In this document: piece after piece, positions 25,465-37,429 of the stretch
Numbering within the stretch: the first letter of the stretch is position 1
Layout of the letters: every line of letters begins with the position of its first letter
Source: Hexactinellida sp. DTS-2022
Taxonomy: Eukaryota > Porifera > Hexactinellida
Direction: 5' to 3'
Assembly (NCBI GenBank): GCA_028753945.1
Contig: JAPNXP010000002.1
Location: 8,618,001-8,682,000 of the forward strand
Length of the DNA stretch: 64,000 bases
Made by a program: the position numbers and the translations under genes
The notes under the pieces: model-generated
Told to the model about the DNA's origin: nothing
What the model saw: only the letters and a program-made list of their open reading frames with translations
The model's database searches: none

Positions 25465-26340
25465 GGTTCAGGTATCCTCTACAAAAACCCAAAATTTCGA
25501 TAAAATCCCAAACTATGGTAAATCTCGTTTTTATTGCATTTTATGATTGTGTGGATACCCATGTGGACTCTCACGAAATTTCATAGAAAAATCCCAGTTA
25601 TTTCTCCAGTTTGACTCACTTCGAGTTTTGAAAAAAATATTGGGGTACTGGTTTTGGTTTCCGGTTGCAGTATACCATAGAAACTTGATAATTTCGGGAC
25701 ATTGCCACATTTAGGTTATATCTTATATTTGGATAGAAAAGCATATATCGCATCTTAATTTCAAATCCTATGGAAAAATATTGAAAACTTTCAATGATAA
25801 AGACTTTTTAGTGTCCTCCACCTAAGCCACTGCCATAGGGGAAACTTTTTTTCAAACCCCGCTATCTCCAAACACAATTATTGCCATTGCGGAAGTCATA
25901 TTATGACTCATATACTACCTAGAAACAAAATCTCAATGGTTTTGGACAGCTCTCAATTAGTTCTATCATATGAGTGCAGCGATTTCATTTGTAACTTTTA
26001 TTTTTATTTTTATTTAATTTATTGATGATGAAAAAAGTGATGTCCACATTTATTGATGAAAAATTTGACTCATAAGTGATTAAAAGAATTCTTGCACTCA
26101 TATGATAGTTTAGAAGATTCTTCATGCAATGCAACAACAATCTACTCTTAATAATTAACAGGAAAATACTTATCCGTTCCGCAAAATACGATTTTATAGA
26201 AAGAAAAAAATTCACTGAGTTGCCTAGATCGAATATTATTGCATTTTTGCCATCTAGAAGATGAAGTAAATTCCGCTGTAAAAATTTAATTAATTCGGGT
26301 AAATATATTTGGTAGAAGTGCTCTAGAGTATACCTGAACC
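25465..26340. mobile_element. 876-bp MITE with 17-bp inverted termini and TTAA target duplication
   Basis: The element begins ggttcaggtatcctcta and ends tagagtatacctgaacc, giving 17-bp terminal inverted repeats with one mismatch. TTAA flanks both ends (25,461-25,464 and 26,341-26,344). The sister duplication keeps the empty site at 21,045-21,048 in the same satellite context, which proves insertion. TTAA duplication is typical of piggyBac-type elements, but no transposase frame is present, so this is a non-autonomous derivative. A perfect 16-bp internal inverted repeat (ctatcatatgagtgca at 25,963-25,978 and its complement at 26,093-26,108) could form a hairpin. A 76-residue open frame on the minus strand (25,985-26,215) is low-complexity and unlike any domain I know. 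Confidence 0.88.
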
Positions 26341-26344
26341 TTAA

Positions 26345-29241
26345 CTAAAATTTGTTTAATTTTGTAAATATTTAGCCACACATCAACCGGCACTACCGTC
26401 AAGGCGGAGGAGCAGAGTGTTCACTTAGTGTATTGCTTGTCTTTGCACACTTTGGCTTAACTAAAATTTGTTTAATTTATTAAATATTTAGCCACACATT
26501 AACAGGCAGTACCGTCCAGGCGGAGGAGCAGAGTGTTCACTTAGTGTATTGCTTGTCTTTGCACACTTTGGTTTAACTAAAAAATTTTTAATTTATTAAA
26601 TATTTAGTCACACATCAACCGGCACAACCGTCAAGGCGGAGGAGCAGAGTGGTTTAACTTAAATTTGTTTTATTTATTAAATATTTATCCACACATCAAC
26701 AGGAACTACTGTCCAGGCGGAGGAGCAGAGTGTTCACTTAGTGTATTGCTTGTCTTTGCACACTTTGGCTTAACTAAAATTTGTTTAATTTATTAAATAT
26801 TTAGCCACACATCAACAGGCATTACCGTCCAGGCGGAGGAGCAGAGTGTTCACTTAGTGTATTGCTTGCCTTAGCACACTTTGGTTTAACTAAAATTTGT
26901 CGAATTTATTAAATATTGAGCCACACATCAACAGGAACTACCGTCCAGGCGAGGAGAAGTAGCACACTTTGGTTTAACCAAAATTTCTTTTATATATTTA
27001 TTATTGAGTCACACATCAACAGGCAGTACTGTCCAGGAGGAGGAGCAGAGTGTTAACTTAGTGTATTGCTTGTCTTTGCACACTTTGGCTTAATAACTAA
27101 AATTTGTTTAATTTATTAAATATTTAGCCACACATCAACAGGCATTACCGTCCAGGCGGAGGAGCAGAGTGGTTTAACTTAAATTTGTTTTATTTATTAA
27201 ATATTTATCCACACATCAACAGGAACTACCGTCCAGGCGGAGGAGCAGAGTGTTCACTTAGTGTATTGCTTGTCTTTGCACACTTTGGCTTAACTAAAAT
27301 TTGTTTAATTTATTTAATATTTAGCCACACATCAACAGGCATTACCGTCCAGGCGGAGGAGCAGAGTGTTCACTTAGTGTATTGCTTGTCTTTGCACACT
27401 TTGGTTTAACTAAAATTTGTTATATTTATTAAATATTGAGCCACACATCAACCGGCACTACCGTCAAGGCGGAGGAGCAGAGTGTTCACTTACTGTATTG
27501 CTTCCCTTAGCACACTTTGGTTTAACTAAAATTTGTTTAATTTTCTAAATATTTAGCCACACATCAACAGGAACTACCGTCCAGGCGGAGGAGCAGAGTG
27601 TTCACTTAGTGTATTGCTTGTCTTTGCACACTTTGGTTTAACTAAAATTTGTTATATTTATTAAATATTGAGCCACACATCAACCGGCACTACCGTCAAG
27701 GCGGAGGAGCAGAGTGTTCACTTTGTGTATTGCTTGTCTTTGCACACTTTGGTTTAACTAAAAAAAAATTAATTTATTAAATATTTAGCCACACATCAAC
27801 CGGCACTACCGTCAAGGCGGAGGAGCAGAGTGGTTTAACTTAAATTTGTTTTATTTATTAAATATTTATCCACACATCAACAGGAACTACCGTCCAGGCG
27901 GAGGAGCAGAGTGTTCACTTAGTGTATTGCTTGTCTTTGCACACTTTGGCTTAACTAAAATTTGTTTAATTTATTTAATATTTAGCCACACATCAACAGG
28001 CATTACCGTCCAGGCGGAGGAGCAGAGTGTTCACTTAGTGTATTGCTTGTCTTGGCACACTTTGGTTTAACTAAAATTTGTCGAATTTATTGTATATTGA
28101 ACCACACATCAACATGAACTACCGTCCAGGCGAGGAGAAGTAGCACACTTTGGTTTAACCAAAATTTCTTTTATATATTTATTATTGAGTCACACATCAA
28201 CAGGCAGTACTGTCCAGGAGGAGGAGCAGAGTGTTCACTTAGTGTATTATTTGTCTTAGCACACATTGGTTTAACTAAAATTTGTTATATTTATTAAATA
28301 TTTATCCACACATCAACAGGAACTACCGTCCAGGCGGAGGAGCAGAGTGTTGACTTAGTGTATTGCTTGTCTTTGCACACTTTGGCTTAACTAAAAAATG
28401 TTTAATTTATTAAATATTTAGCCACACATCAACAGGCATTACCGTCCAGGCGGAGGAGCAGAGTGTTCACTTATGTATGGCTTGTCTTTGCACACTTTGG
28501 TTTATCCTAAATTTGTTTTATTACTAAATATTTAACCACACATCAACAGGCACTACCATCCAGGCAGAGGGGCAGAGTGTTCACTTAGTGTATTGCTTGT
28601 CTTTGCACACTTTGGTTTAACTAAAATTTGTTATATTTATTAAATATTGAGCCACACATCAACCGGCACTACCGTCAAGGCGGAGGAGCAGAGTGTTCAC
28701 TTTGTGTATTGCTTCCCTTAGCACACTTTGGTTTAACTAAAAAAAAATTAATTTATTAAATATTTAGCCACACATCAACCGGCACTACCGTCAAGGCGGA
28801 GGAGCAGAGTGGTTTAACTTAAATTTGTTTTATTTATTAAATATTTATCCACACATCAACAGGAACTACCGTCCAGGCGGAGGAGCAGAGTGTTCACTTA
28901 GTGTATTGCTTGTCTTTGCACACTTTGGCTTAACTAAAATTTGTTTAATTTATTTAATATTTAGCCAGACATCAACAGGCATTACCGTCCAGGCGGAGGA
29001 GCAGAGTGTTCACTTAGTGTATTGCTTGTCTTGGCACACTTTGGTTTAACTAAAATTTGTCGCATTTATTGTTTATTGAGCCACACATCAACATGAACTA
29101 CCGTCCAGGCGAGGAGAAGTAGCACACTTTGGTTTAACCAAAATTTCTTTTATATATTTATTATTGAGTCACACATCAACCGGCACTACCGTCAAGGCGG
29201 AGGAGCAGAGTGGTTTAACTTAAATTTGTTTTATTTATTAA
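26345..29241 (+). repeat. 116-bp satellite, block II (plus orientation)
   Basis: Satellite resumes directly after the MITE with the second TTAA and continues to the first inversion junction. It mixes full-length, 81-bp and 88-bp monomers and the ctaaaaaaaatt variant. Local units recur at about 661 and 979 bp: the same 81-bp context begins near 27,185, 27,846 and 28,825. The last ~490 bp (from about 28,750) is the start of the first 4,094-bp unit. Confidence 0.9.
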
Positions 29242-30441
29242 GGCAAGCAATGCACTAAGTGAACACTGCTCCTCCGCCTGGACGGTAGTTCTTGTTGATG
29301 TGTGGCTCAACATTTAATAAATTAAACAAATTTTAGTTAAACCAAAGTGTTCTAAGACAAGCAATACGCTAAGTGAACACTCTGCTGCTCTGCCTGGACG
29401 GTAGTGCCTGTTGATGTGTGGCTAAATATTTAATAAATAGAACAAATTTAAGCTAAACCAAAGTGTGCTAAGACAAACAATACACTAAGTGAAAACTATG
29501 CTCCTCTTCCTGGACAGTACTGCCTGTTGATGTGTGGCTCAATAATAAATATATAAAACATATTTTAGTTAAACCAAAGTGTTCTAAGACACGCAATACA
29601 CTAAGTGAACACTCTGCTCCTCTGCCTGGATGGTAGTGCCTGTTGATGTGTGGCTAAATATTTAAAAATAAAACAAATTTAGGTTAAACCAAAGTGTGCA
29701 AAGACAAGCAATACATAAGTGAACACTCTGCTCCTCCGCCTGGACGGTAATGCCTGTTGATGTGTGGCTAAATATTTAATAAATTAAACAAATTTTAGTT
29801 AAGCCAAAGTGTGCAAAGACAAGCAATACACTAAGTGAACACTCTGCTCCTCCGCCTGGACGGTAGTTCCTGTTGATGTGTGGATAAATATTTAATAAAT
29901 ATAACAAATTTTAGTTAAACCAAGGTGTGCTAAGACAAATAATACACTAAGTGAACACTCTGCTCCTCCTCCTGGACAGTACTGCCAGTTGATGTGTGAC
30001 TCAATAATAAATATATAAAAGAAATTTTGGTCAAACCAAAGTGTGCTACTTCTCCTCGCCTGGACGGTAGTTCATGTTGATGTGTGGCTCAATATTTAAT
30101 AAATTCGACAAATTTTAGTAAAACCAAAGTGTTCTAAGATAAGCAATACACTAAGTGAACACTCTGCTCCTCCGCCTGGACGGTACTGCCTGTTAATGTG
30201 TGGCTCAATATTTAATCAATAACACAAATTGAAGCTAAACCAAAGTGTGCTAAGACAAACAATACACTAAGTGAACACTGCTGCTCTGCCTGGACGGTAA
30301 TGCCTGTTGATGTGTGGCTAAATATTAAATAAATTAAACAAATTTTAGTTAAGCCAAAGTGTGCAAAGACAAGCAATACACTAAGTGAACACTCTGCTCC
30401 TCCGCCTGGACGGTAGTTCCTGTTGATGTGTGGATAAATAT
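29242..30441 (-). repeat. Inverted 1,200-bp satellite segment, copy 1
   Basis: Monomers here read on the minus strand (ggcaagcaatgcactaag, cctccgcctggacggtag, gttgatgtgtggct), opposite to everything around them. The left junction is tttattaa^ggcaagc and the right is aaatatttaa^cacactttgg. Reversing the segment restores two ordinary plus-strand monomer sequences: ttattaaatatttatcc on the left and gcttgccttaacacac on the right. Both breakpoints therefore sit in a TTAA (29,238-29,241 and 30,442-30,445), and none of the sequence at the joints is lost. A minus-strand open frame across the right junction (30,212-30,463) is a satellite translation, not a gene. Confidence 0.92.
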
Positions 30442-31133
30442 TTAACACACTTTGGTTTAACAAAATTTATTTTATTTATTTAATATTTAGCCACACATCA
30501 ACAGGCACTACCGTCCAGGCAGAGGAGCAGTGTTCACTTAGTGTATTGTTTGTCTTAGCACACTTTGGTTTAGCTTCAATTTGTGTTATTGATTAAATAT
30601 TGAGCCACACATTAACAGGCAGTACCGTCCAGGCGGAGGAGCAGAGTGTTCACTTAGTGTATTGCTTGTCTTAGAACACTGGTTTAACTAAAATTAGTAT
30701 ATTTATTAAATATTGAGCCACACATCAACAGGAACAACCGTCCAGGCGGAGGAGCAGAGTGTTCACTTAGTGTATTGCTTGTCTTTGCACACTTTGGCTT
30801 AACTAAAATTTGTTTAATTTATTAAATATTTAGCCACACATCAACAGGCATTACCGTGCAGGCGGAGGAGCAGAGTGTTCACTTATGTATTGCTTGTCTT
30901 TGAACACTTTTGTTTAACCTAAATTTGTTTTATTTTTAAATATTTAGCCACACATCAACAGGCACTACCATCCAGGCAGAGGAGCAGAGTGTTCACTTAG
31001 TGTATTGCGTGTCTTAGAACACTTTGGTTTAACTAAAATATGTTCTATATATTTATTATTGAGCCACACATCAACAGGCAGTACTGTCCAGGAAGAGGAG
31101 CAGAGTGTTCACTTAGTGTATTGTTTGTCTTAG
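30442..31133 (+). repeat. Plus-strand satellite between inversion and transposon (unit copy 1)
   Basis: About six monomers in plus orientation, starting at the inversion junction with a monomer that reads ggtttaacaaaatttatttt and ending at the transposon target. Variants include gaggagcagtgttcac (2-bp deletion), ttcacttatgtattg (2-bp deletion) and a tatatatttattattgag form. The same stretch recurs at 34,536-35,227, 38,630-39,321 and 60,754-61,445. Confidence 0.9.
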
Positions 31134-32695
31134 GGCCAAACTATACTGCAAATGGGAAAATGAGTTTAATTCGTTTTCCTGTTTGTTTCACACTGGTAGA
31201 TAATCTGGCAAAAATTTTTTGAATTCTGAGTAGATTTGAAGTCAGTAGGGCTCTGTGATCCAGGAATCCCCTGTTATATAGCCAATTTCGGACGGAAATT
31301 TAAATTACGGCCCCACAATGCTCGTCAGATAAATTGAGATTCGATTGTTTTTGGATATTACCCTGTAAAGTATACCTACATTTCAAATTTCAGGTGAATC
31401 TGACCGATAGTTTTGCTGAAGCGACCTTTATAAGATCCTGGAATGTGATGGACATCATGGAGGGTGACTTTTTCAAATGGGTTAAAAAGTTTTTAGGCTC
31501 GCACTGCCATAATTTACTATCAATTTCGTTGTTATTCATCCAATAGTATCTTTGCATATAAACTTAGGATCTAAACCAAAATTTTCAACATTCTAATCAA
31601 AAAATTCTGAGTTATAGTCATTTAAAGTCAGATTTGGATTGTCAATGTGCCAAGTCAGACTTCAAAGGGCTGGAACTCTGAAAGTTCGCATTGTAGAGTA
31701 TAGATCAAGGGTCATTCCCAAATTGAATATATATTCATTAGTTTACACTTGGTTTCAAAAATTTAGGATAAAAACTGTGAACGTTCAAGCAATTAAAACT
31801 TTCTGACCTTTCAACTCATTGGGTGGTCCTTTCACTTTTCTATTTTGAATCTCAGTAACCCGTAGACCAATAAATAAAATTTTGAGTGCAAAATGATCCC
31901 AATACCCGGTTTACTATCCCTCAATAATACATTTTGAGACCCTAACTCGCACAATTTTTCCAAATGACCATATATGGGCATAAAGTGTGGCCATTTTTGA
32001 TGATTTTCAAATATTTTTCTCGAAAACTATAAACTCTAGAGCTTGGCACTAACTTTGTATTCACATCTATGTATTATTACCGACTCATATGAAAAACTGA
32101 TGAAAGCATTTGCAAAATAGTCATAAACATATAAATTCACTTGATTTGAGTCAAAATAGTGGTGTATGTAAAAACCTACCATTATAACTTTTGGTCTAGA
32201 TTCCACAAATTTGGTTCAATATGTTCGAAACCAAGTTTGAATGAATGAATACATATGTTCCATTATAGAAATACGTTTTTTAACACTTCCGACAAAAACT
32301 TTCAGAGTAACAGCCCATTGAAGTCAGTCTTTGACTGCCAAACATCGAAATGTTATAGGTTGGCGGTAGAAATCTGACTTCAAAGTGCTGTAACTCTGAA
32401 AAAAAATTTCGGAAGTGTTAAAAAACGTATTTCTATAAAGGAACATATGTATTCATTCATTTAAACTTGGTTTCAAGCATATTGAACCAAATCTGTGAAA
32501 TCTAGACCAAAAGTTATGATCGTCCATTTGAAAACTGAGCTTTTGATGACGATGCATACATTCCTAAGCTCTAAAAAGGTCGCAACTTCGAAAGTATGAA
32601 TCAGAAACAGCTGAAATTTTAAATGCTGGTTTATTTTATAGGGTACTATCCAAAAAGATCATAATCTCAATATCATTCTTGAGTATAGTTTGGCC
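31134..32695. mobile_element. 1,562-bp foldback-type non-autonomous transposon, copy 1
   Basis: Perfect 14-bp terminal inverted repeats (ggccaaactatact and agtatagtttggcc) are flanked by TTAG (31,130-31,133 and 32,696-32,699), where the satellite normally reads gtcttagcacac. Within the right third, about 32,181-32,317 and 32,390-32,521 form a long imperfect inverted repeat (cattataacttttggtctag and its complement). The right ~200 bp resembles the end of the palindromic element at 57,241-57,934, so both belong to one family. The left ~1 kb is extra sequence, including a degenerate third version of the arm near 31,660-31,770 (gacttcaaagggctgg, tacacttggtttcaa). The open frames of 60 and 70 residues show no domain I recognise, and no transposase is visible. 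Confidence 0.87.
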
Positions 32696-33335
32696 TTAGC
32701 ACACTTTGGTTTAGCTTAAATTTGTTCTATTTATTAAATATTTAGCCACACATCAACCGGCACTACCGTCAAGGCGGAGGAGCAGAGTGTTCACTTAGTG
32801 TATTGCTTCCCTTAGCACACTTTGGTTTAACTAAAATTTGTTTAATTTATTAAATATTTAGCCACACATCAACCGGCACTACCGTCAAGGCGGAGGAGCA
32901 GAGTGGTTTAACTTAAATTTGTTTTATTTATTAAATATTTATCCACACATCAACAGGAACTACCGTCCAGGCGGAGGAGCAGAGTGTTCACTTAGTGTAT
33001 TGCTTGTCTTTGCACACTTTGGCTTAACTAAAATTTGTTTAATTTATTTAATATTTAGCCACACATCAACAGGCATTACCGTCCAGGCGGAGGAGCAGAG
33101 TGTTCACTTAGTGTATTGCTTGTCTTGGCACACTTTGGTTTAACTAAAATTTGTCGCATTTATTGTTTATTGAGCCACACATCAACATGAACTACCGTCC
33201 AGGCGAGGAGAAGTAGCACACTTTGGTTTAACCAAAATTTCTTTTATATATTTATTATTGAGTCACACATCAACCGGCACTACCGTCAAGGCGGAGGAGC
33301 AGAGTGGTTTAACTTAAATTTGTTTTATTTATTAA

Positions 33336-34535
33336 GGCAAGCAATGCACTAAGTGAACACTGCTCCTCAGCCTGGACGGTAGTTCTTGTTGATGTGTGGC
33401 TCAACATTTAATAAATTAAACAAATTTTAGTTAAACCAAAGTGTTCTAAGACAAGCAATACGCTAAGTGAACACTCTGCTGCTCTGCCTGGACGGTAGTG
33501 CCTGTTGATGTGTGGCTAAATATTTAATAAATAGAACAAATTTAAGCTAAACCAAAGTGTGCTAAGACAAACAATACACTAAGTGAAAACTATGCTCCTC
33601 TTCCTGGACAGTACTGCCTGTTGATGTGTGGCTCAATAATAAATATATAAAACATATTTTAGTTAAACCAAAGTGTTCTAAGACACGCAATACACTAAGT
33701 GAACACTCTGCTCCTCTGCCTGGATGGTAGTGCCTGTTGATGTGTGGCTAAATATTTAAAAATAAAACAAATTTAGGTTAAACCAAAGTGTGCAAAGACA
33801 AGCAATACATAAGTGAACACTCTGCTCCTCCGCCTGGACGGTAATGCCTGTTGATGTGTGGCTAAATATTTAATAAATTAAACAAATTTTAGTTAAGCCA
33901 AAGTGTGCAAAGACAAGCAATACACTAAGTGAACACTCTGCTCCTCCGCCTGGACGGTAGTTCCTGTTGATGTGTGGATAAATATTTAATAAATATAACA
34001 AATTTTAGTTAAACCAAGGTGTGCTAAGACAAATAATACACTAAGTGAACACTCTGCTCCTCCTCCTGGACAGTACTGCCAGTTGATGTGTGACTCAATA
34101 ATAAATATATAAAAGAAATTTTGGTCAAACCAAAGTGTGCTACTTCTCCTCGCCTGGACGGTAGTTCATGTTGATGTGTGGCTCAATATTTAATAAATTC
34201 GACAAATTTTAGTTAAACCAAAGTGTTCTAAGACAAGCAATACACTAAGTGAACACTCTGCTCCTCCGCCTGGACGGTACTGCCTTTTAATGTGTGGCTC
34301 AATATTTAATCAATAACACAAATTGAAGCTAAACCAAAGTGTGCTAAGACAAACAATACACTAAGTGAACACTGCTGCTCTGCCTGGACGGTAATGCCTG
34401 TTGATGTGTGGCTAAATATTAAATAAATTAAACAAATTTTAGTTAAGCCAAAGTGTGCAAAGACAAGCAATACACTAAGTGAACACTCTGCTCCTCCGCC
34501 TGGACGGTAGTTCCTGTTGATGTGTGGATAAATAT
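33336..34535 (-). repeat. Inverted 1,200-bp satellite segment, copy 2
   Basis: This is a copy of the inverted segment one 4,094-bp period downstream, with the same TTAA junctions at 33,332-33,335 and 34,536-34,539. The identical breakpoints show that a single inversion was later amplified together with its neighbours. Confidence 0.92.
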
Positions 34536-35227
34536 TTAACACACTTTGGTTTAACAAAATTTATTTTATTTATTTAATATTTAGCCACACATCAACAGGC
34601 ACTACCGTCCAGGCAGAGGAGCAGTGTTCACTTAGTGTATTGTTTGTCTTAGCACACTTTGGTTTAGCTTCAATTTGTGTTATTGATTAAATATTGAGCC
34701 ACACATTAACAGGCAGTACCGTCCAGGCGGAGGAGCAGAGTGTTCACTTAGTGTATTGCTTGTCTTAGAACACTGGTTTAACTAAAATTAGTATATTTAT
34801 TAAATATTGAGCCACACATCAACAGGAACAACCGTCCAGGCGGAGGAGCAGAGTGTTCACTTAGTGTATTGCTTGTCTTTGCACACTTTGGCTTAACTAA
34901 AATTTGTTTAATTTATTAAATATTTAGCCACACATCAACAGGCATTACCGTGCAGGCGGAGGAGCAGAGTGTTCACTTATGTATTGCTTGTCTTTGAACA
35001 CTTTTGTTTAACCTAAATTTGTTTTATTTTTAAATATTTAGCCACACATCAACAGGCACTACCATCCAGGCAGAGGAGCAGAGTGTTCACTTAGTGTATT
35101 GCGTGTCTTAGAACACTTTGGTTTAACTAAAATATGTTCTATATATTTATTATTGAGCCACACATCAACAGGCAGTACTGTCCAGGAAGAGGAGCAGAGT
35201 GTTCACTTAGTGTATTGTTTGTCTTAG

Positions 35228-36789
35228 GGCCAAACTATACTGCAAATGGGAAAATGAGTTTAATTCGTTTTCCTGTTTGTTTCACACTGGTAGATAATCT
35301 GGCAAAATTTTTTTGAATTCTGAGTAGATTTGAAGTCAGTAGGGCTCTGTGATCCAGGAATCCCCTGTTATATAGCCAATTTCGGACGGAAATTTAAATT
35401 ACGGCCCCACAATGCTCGTCAGATAAATTGAGATTCGATTGTTTTTGGATATTACCCTGTAAAGTATACCTACATTTCAAATTTCAGGTGAATCTGACCG
35501 ATAGTTTTGCTGAAGCGACCTTTATAAGATCCTGGAATGTGATGGACATCATGGAGGGTGACTTTTTCAAATGGGTTAAAAAGTTTTTAGGCTCGCACTG
35601 CCATAATTTACTATCAATTTCGTTGTTATTCATCCAATAGTATCTTTGCATATAAACTTAGGATCTAAACCAAAATTTTCAACATTCTAATCAAAAAATT
35701 CTGAGTTATAGTCATTTAAAGTCAGATTTGGATTGTCAATGTGCCAAGTCAGACTTCAAAGGGCTGGAACTCTGAAAGTTCGCATTGTAGAGTATAGATC
35801 AAGGGTCATTCCCAAATTGAATATATATTCATTAGTTTACACTTGGTTTCAAAAATTTAGGATAAAAACTGTGAACGTTCAAGCAATTAAAACTTTCTGA
35901 CCTTTCAACTCATTGGGTGGTCCTTTCACTTTTCTATTTTGAATCTCAGTAACCCGTAGACCAATAAATAAAATTTTGAGTGCAAAATGATCCCAATACC
36001 CGGTTTACTATCCCTCAATAATACATTTTGAGACCCTAACTCGCACAATTTTTCCAAATGACCATATATGGGCATAAAGTGTGGCCATTTTTGATGATTT
36101 TCAAATATTTTTCTCGAAAACTATAAACTCTAGAGCTTGGCACTAACTTTGTATTCACATCTATGTATTATTACCGACTCATATGAAAAACTGATGAAAG
36201 CATTTGCAAAATAGTCATAAACATATAAATTCACTTGATTTGAGTCAAAATAGTGGTGTATGTAAAAACCTACCATTATAACTTTTGGTCTAGATTCCAC
36301 AAATTTGGTTCAATATGTTCGAAACCAAGTTTGAATGAATGAATACATATGTTCCATTATAGAAATACGTTTTTTAACACTTCCGACAAAAACTTTCAGA
36401 GTAACAGCCCATTGAAGTCAGTCTTTGACTGCCAAACATCGAAATGTTATAGGTTGGCGGTAGAAATCTGACTTCAAAGTGCTGTAACTCTGAAAAAAAA
36501 TTTCGGAAGTGTTAAAAAACGTATTTCTATAAAGGAACATATGTATTCATTCATTTAAACTTGGTTTCAAGCATATTGAACCAAATCTGTGAAATCTAGA
36601 CCAAAAGTTATGATCGTCCATTTGAAAACTGAGCTTTTGATGACGATGCATACATTCCTAAGCTCTAAAAAGGTCGCAACTTCGAAAGTATGAATCAGAA
36701 ACAGCTGAAATTTTAAATGCTGGTTTATTTTATAGGGTACTATCCAAAAAGATCATAATCTCAATATCATTCTTGAGTATAGTTTGGCC
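35228..36789. mobile_element. 1,562-bp foldback-type transposon, copy 2
   Basis: Same element, same TTAG flanks (35,224-35,227 and 36,790-36,793) and same satellite context as copy 1, offset by 4,094 bp, so it was copied by tandem amplification rather than by transposition. It differs from copy 1 at a few bases, for example 35,308 (T where copy 1 has A). Confidence 0.88.
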
Positions 36790-37429
36790 TTAGCACACTT
36801 TGGTTTAGCTTAAATTTGTTCTATTTATTAAATATTTAGCCACACATCAACCGGCACTACCGTCAAGGCGGAGGAGCAGAGTGTTCACTTAGTGTATTGC
36901 TTCCCTTAGCACACTTTGGTTTAACTAAAATTTGTTTAATTTATTAAATATTTAGCCACACATCAACCGGCACTACCGTCAAGGCGGAGGAGCAGAGTGG
37001 TTTAACTTAAATTTGTTTTATTTATTAAATATTTATCCACACATCAACAGGAACTACCGTCCAGGCGGAGGAGCAGAGTGTTCACTTAGTGTATTGCTTG
37101 TCTTTGCACACTTTGGCTTAACTAAAATTTGTTTAATTTATTTAATATTTAGCCACACATCAACAGGCATTACCGTCCAGGCGGAGGAGCAGAGTGTTCA
37201 CTTAGTGTATTGCTTGTCTTGGCACACTTTGGTTTAACTAAAATTTGTCGCATTTATTGTTTATTGAGCCACACATCAACATGAACTACCGTCCAGGCGA
37301 GGAGAAGTAGCACACTTTGGTTTAACCAAAATTTCTTTTATATATTTATTATTGAGTCACACATCAACCGGCACTACCGTCAAGGCGGAGGAGCAGAGTG
37401 GTTTAACTTAAATTTGTTTTATTTATTAA

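Larger units (their letters stand above)
23336..26558 (+). repeat. 4,416-bp segmental duplication, copy 2 (with MITE insertion)
   Basis: This matches 18,920-21,262 at an offset of 4,416 bp up to base 25,464. It then matches again after the 876-bp element at an offset of 5,296 bp (4,416 plus 880, the element plus its 4-bp duplication). Small differences exist, such as tgtattggtt versus tgtaatgctt near 23,427. It carries the second copy of the 53-bp insert. Confidence 0.85.
28750..32843. repeat. 4,094-bp composite higher-order unit, copy 1
   Basis: The unit contains, in order: plus-strand satellite, an inverted 1,200-bp satellite segment (29,242-30,441), plus-strand satellite, a 1,562-bp foldback transposon (31,134-32,695), and a short stretch of satellite. 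The same succession returns at exact 4,094-bp spacing. The left edge is where copy 1 stops resembling copy 2, near 28,750. Copy 1 differs from the others by scattered substitutions: tcctccgcctgg rather than tcctcagcctgg near 29,270, ctgcctgttaatg rather than ctgccttttaatg near 30,185, and an A rather than T at 31,214 inside the transposon. Confidence 0.88.
32844..36937. repeat. 4,094-bp composite higher-order unit, copy 2
   Basis: This is a tandem copy of the unit to its left with the same inversion junctions (33,335/33,336 and 34,535/34,536) and transposon (35,228-36,789). It shares with copy 3 the substitutions that separate both from copy 1, but keeps the copy-1 state at three transposon sites where copy 3 has changed. 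Confidence 0.9.

Noticed and set aside
25985..26215. A 76-residue minus-strand open frame in the 876-bp MITE
   Set aside because: Low-complexity, lysine-, isoleucine- and asparagine-rich translation of AT-rich DNA, with no domain or supporting context.
29242..30441. Inverted segment as a separate minus-strand transposon
   Set aside because: Its whole content is ordinary satellite monomers and its ends lack inverted termini. Reversing it rebuilds normal monomers at both joints, so inversion explains it fully.
31334..31546. A 70-residue open frame inside the 1,562-bp element, present in all four copies
   Set aside because: Conservation across four copies comes from recent amplification of the whole element. 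The frame has no known motif and is too short for a transposase.
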